64,000 nucleotides of DNA from Chionis minor. Its lineage: Eukaryota; Chordata; Aves; Charadriiformes; Chionididae. The translations under genes and the position numbers were made by a program. Below are positions 62,211 through 64,000 of the stretch, one piece after another. The notes beneath the pieces are model-generated. The model saw only the letters and a list, made by a program, of their open reading frames with translations. It was not told the origin of the DNA and ran no database searches. Position 1 is the first letter of the stretch; the number at the start of each line of letters is the position of its first letter. The stretch lies in assembly GCA_013398295.1 (NCBI GenBank), contig VZSF01002036.1, positions 562,755-626,754 of the forward strand. The letters are read 5' to 3'.

Positions 62211-62885
62211 CACAGAATCACAGAATGTTAAGGGTTGGAAGGGATCTCTAGAGATCATCTGGTCCAACCGCCCTGCCAGAGCAGGTTTGCCTACAGCAGG
62301 TTGGCATCCTGGCAGGTTTTGAATGTCTCCAGTGTCAGAGACTCCACCACCTCTCTGGGCAGCCTGTTCCAGTGCTCTGGCACCCTCAAAGTAAAGTTCT
62401 TCCTCATGCTGAGATGGAACTTCCTATATTCGAGTTTGTACCCATTGCCTCTTGTCCTATCACTGGGCACCACAGAAAAAAGCCTGGCCCCATCCTCCTG
62501 GCACCCTCCCTTTAAGTATTTGTAAACATTTATGAGATCCCCCCTCAGTCTTCTCTTCTCTAGACTAAAGAGACCCAACTCCCTCAGCCTTTCCTCATAA
62601 GAAAGACGCTCCAGCCCCCTAATTATCTTTGTGGACCTTTGCAGTACCCTCTCCAGCAGTTCCCTGTCTTTCTTAAACTGGGAAGCCCAGAACTGGACGC
62701 AGTACTTGAGTTGTGGTCTCACCAGGGTAGAGTAGAGGGGGAGGATGAACTCCCTCGACCTGCTTGCCACACTCTTCTTGATGCACCCCAGGATGCCATT
62801 GGCCTTCTTGGCCACAAGGGCACATCACTGTCTCATGGTCATCCTGTTGTCCACCAGCACTCCCAGGTCCCTCTCTGCAGAGCTG
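62211..62885 (-). mobile_element. CR1 LINE, reverse, youngest-looking copy with partial ORF2
   Basis: It begins CACAGAATCACAGAATGTTA (reverse 3' end) and extends about 675 bases. On the minus strand, 62815-62291 is stop-free for 174 codons and encodes the C-terminal part of ORF2: [64 protein letters not shown] and [10 protein letters not shown] are all readable in order. ORF2 of CR1 supplies endonuclease and reverse transcriptase; here only its end remains because the copy is 5'-truncated. It begins with a non-ATG codon and is not an expressed gene. The intact frame indicates a younger insertion than its neighbours. Confidence 0.96.
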
Positions 62886-63940
62886 ACTATTTTCATATAG
62901 CTTGCATGCTTACATAAGTTGTCTTGAGTAAAAGTGCATGTATTGTGTACATGTCATAAGAAAGATGAAAAAGACATGCTTCTGACTGTAAACAAACGTT
63001 CAGGGATAATGATAGGAACTGATATGGGGCTGCTTCATGAAATATATTTTACAAGAATCACTGCTCTTGAATCTTCTATTTGACCATGTAAAAAATTGTA
63101 AGACTTCCACTGCTTCTGTGGGTGAAAGAGAAGAGAACCATACAAAAGACAGTACTTTATTAAAATAAAAATATTTTTCTCACCACTACAATAGCTTTTC
63201 CTCTGAATCAGGTATTTCTTATCTCAACATTCCAGTGGTGTCCCATGTTTCTAGAAATAAGTTAACTGAGAAGCACAAAGGAAAAAACAAATCTGTTGTT
63301 TCCTAATAAAGTACTTCTTGTCTAATTTCAGGTGTCAAACATGTCATCATTTTACCACATATACAGATTTTTCTCTTTGATTTCAGTAGGATTAATAGTA
63401 TGCAGATGTCTGCAGAATCGGGATCTTTTAAAGCAGTCATATCAAATACTTTCAGAAGACTTAGTCTAATGATAACTTTTGTATCAGCTTTGTCATACAA
63501 AAAGTAATTTCATGTGGTTTACAACAGTGCAGCTTTGATTCCAGATACCCCTTTTATGGTGAATATTTTATTCTCTACCAGCAGGTGTTCAATCCGAACT
63601 TTATACACCTATTCAGTCAGAGGGATCTTGGGGCTCAGTTTAATTTTCCATGAGAGCTAAGCTCTTCCATGGCTGACTACACAAGGTTGCTATTGACATA
63701 ATTCTTCACGTTACCCTCAGTAATCAATAGTCTACTCTAATATTTATACTAAGTCAAATACCTCAGCCATATATCTTAGCTTTTCTATTACCTGTATGTC
63801 AACAACATGTCCATGCACATGTATAAATATCATAAAATAATACTTTTTATAATCTCCAATCATTCTGTCCATTTAAATAATTTATATTCCAAAATAGGCC
63901 AGCATTTTGTACAGTATCACTCCTTTTGAAGTGCTTGTAA
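62886..63940. other. AT-rich non-coding stretch
   Basis: Nothing recognised between the last two CR1 copies: no exon-like segment, no simple repeat beyond short A/T runs. Confidence 0.6.
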
Positions 63941-64000
63941 GAATCACAGAATGGTAGCAATTGGAAGGGACCTTTGCAGAGCATCTAGTCCAACCCCCCT
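63941..64000 (-). mobile_element. CR1 LINE 3' end, cut by window edge
   Basis: GAATCACAGAATGGTAGCAA, then TTGGAAGGGACC and GTCCAACCCCCC, the typical reverse-oriented CR1 3' terminus. It continues beyond the window. Confidence 0.93.

Noticed and set aside
1..64000. CRISPR arrays, tRNA, rRNA, bacterial operons or phage
   Set aside because: None seen; the sequence is vertebrate, with CR1 elements and long AT-rich non-coding DNA.

Overview
The window looks like a gene-poor, AT-rich piece of a bird genome, probably from a large chromosome or a long intron. The diagnostic evidence is nine copies or fragments of CR1, the dominant LINE family of birds and other sauropsids. They carry the typical 3' end (ATTCTATGATTCTGTGA-like octamer repeats) and decayed ORF2 reverse-transcriptase C-terminal peptides. 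There is no operon structure, no rRNA or tRNA that I could recognise, and no long open frame outside repeats. The species cannot be read from this sequence.

Layout. Bases 1-6.5 kb are AT-rich non-coding DNA with a degenerate ~40-bp pyrimidine-rich minisatellite (3.59-3.84 kb) and a small tandem array of POU-octamer motifs (6.17-6.21 kb). The one strong regulatory landmark is a CpG island at about 6.89-7.42 kb. It holds three GC boxes, a (CCT)7 run, a full-consensus RFX X-box (7118-7131) and a neighbouring forkhead-like site, which together suggest a TATA-less promoter of the ciliary-gene type. A 44-codon ATG frame (7294-7428) begins inside it, but I do not recognise the protein. From 7.4 to 64 kb the sequence is intron-like or intergenic, broken only by repeats.

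The CR1 copies are four forward (26.8, 32.3, 35.4 and an ancient one at 40.2 kb) followed by five reverse (41.9, 49.9, 56.7, 62.2 and one running off the end at 63.9 kb). An avian endogenous-retrovirus-like module lies near 59.0-59.4 kb. Faint MIR-like remnants occur at 31.2 and 54.7 kb.

At 50.0-50.5 kb an exact 249-bp tandem duplication is split by a single N between homopolymer T runs. This is almost certainly an assembly join artefact and should be collapsed before the region is analysed.

Several short open segments have good splice-site signals (6581-6698, 20864-20940, 24939-24999, 29483-29566, 53317-53415, 61345-61539). They are given as low-confidence exon candidates. I could not identify any of the peptides, and a sequence this long is expected to contain decoys of this quality. 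I found no convincing new biological system. The best leads are the X-box CpG island, the octamer array, the assembly artefact and the exon candidates.
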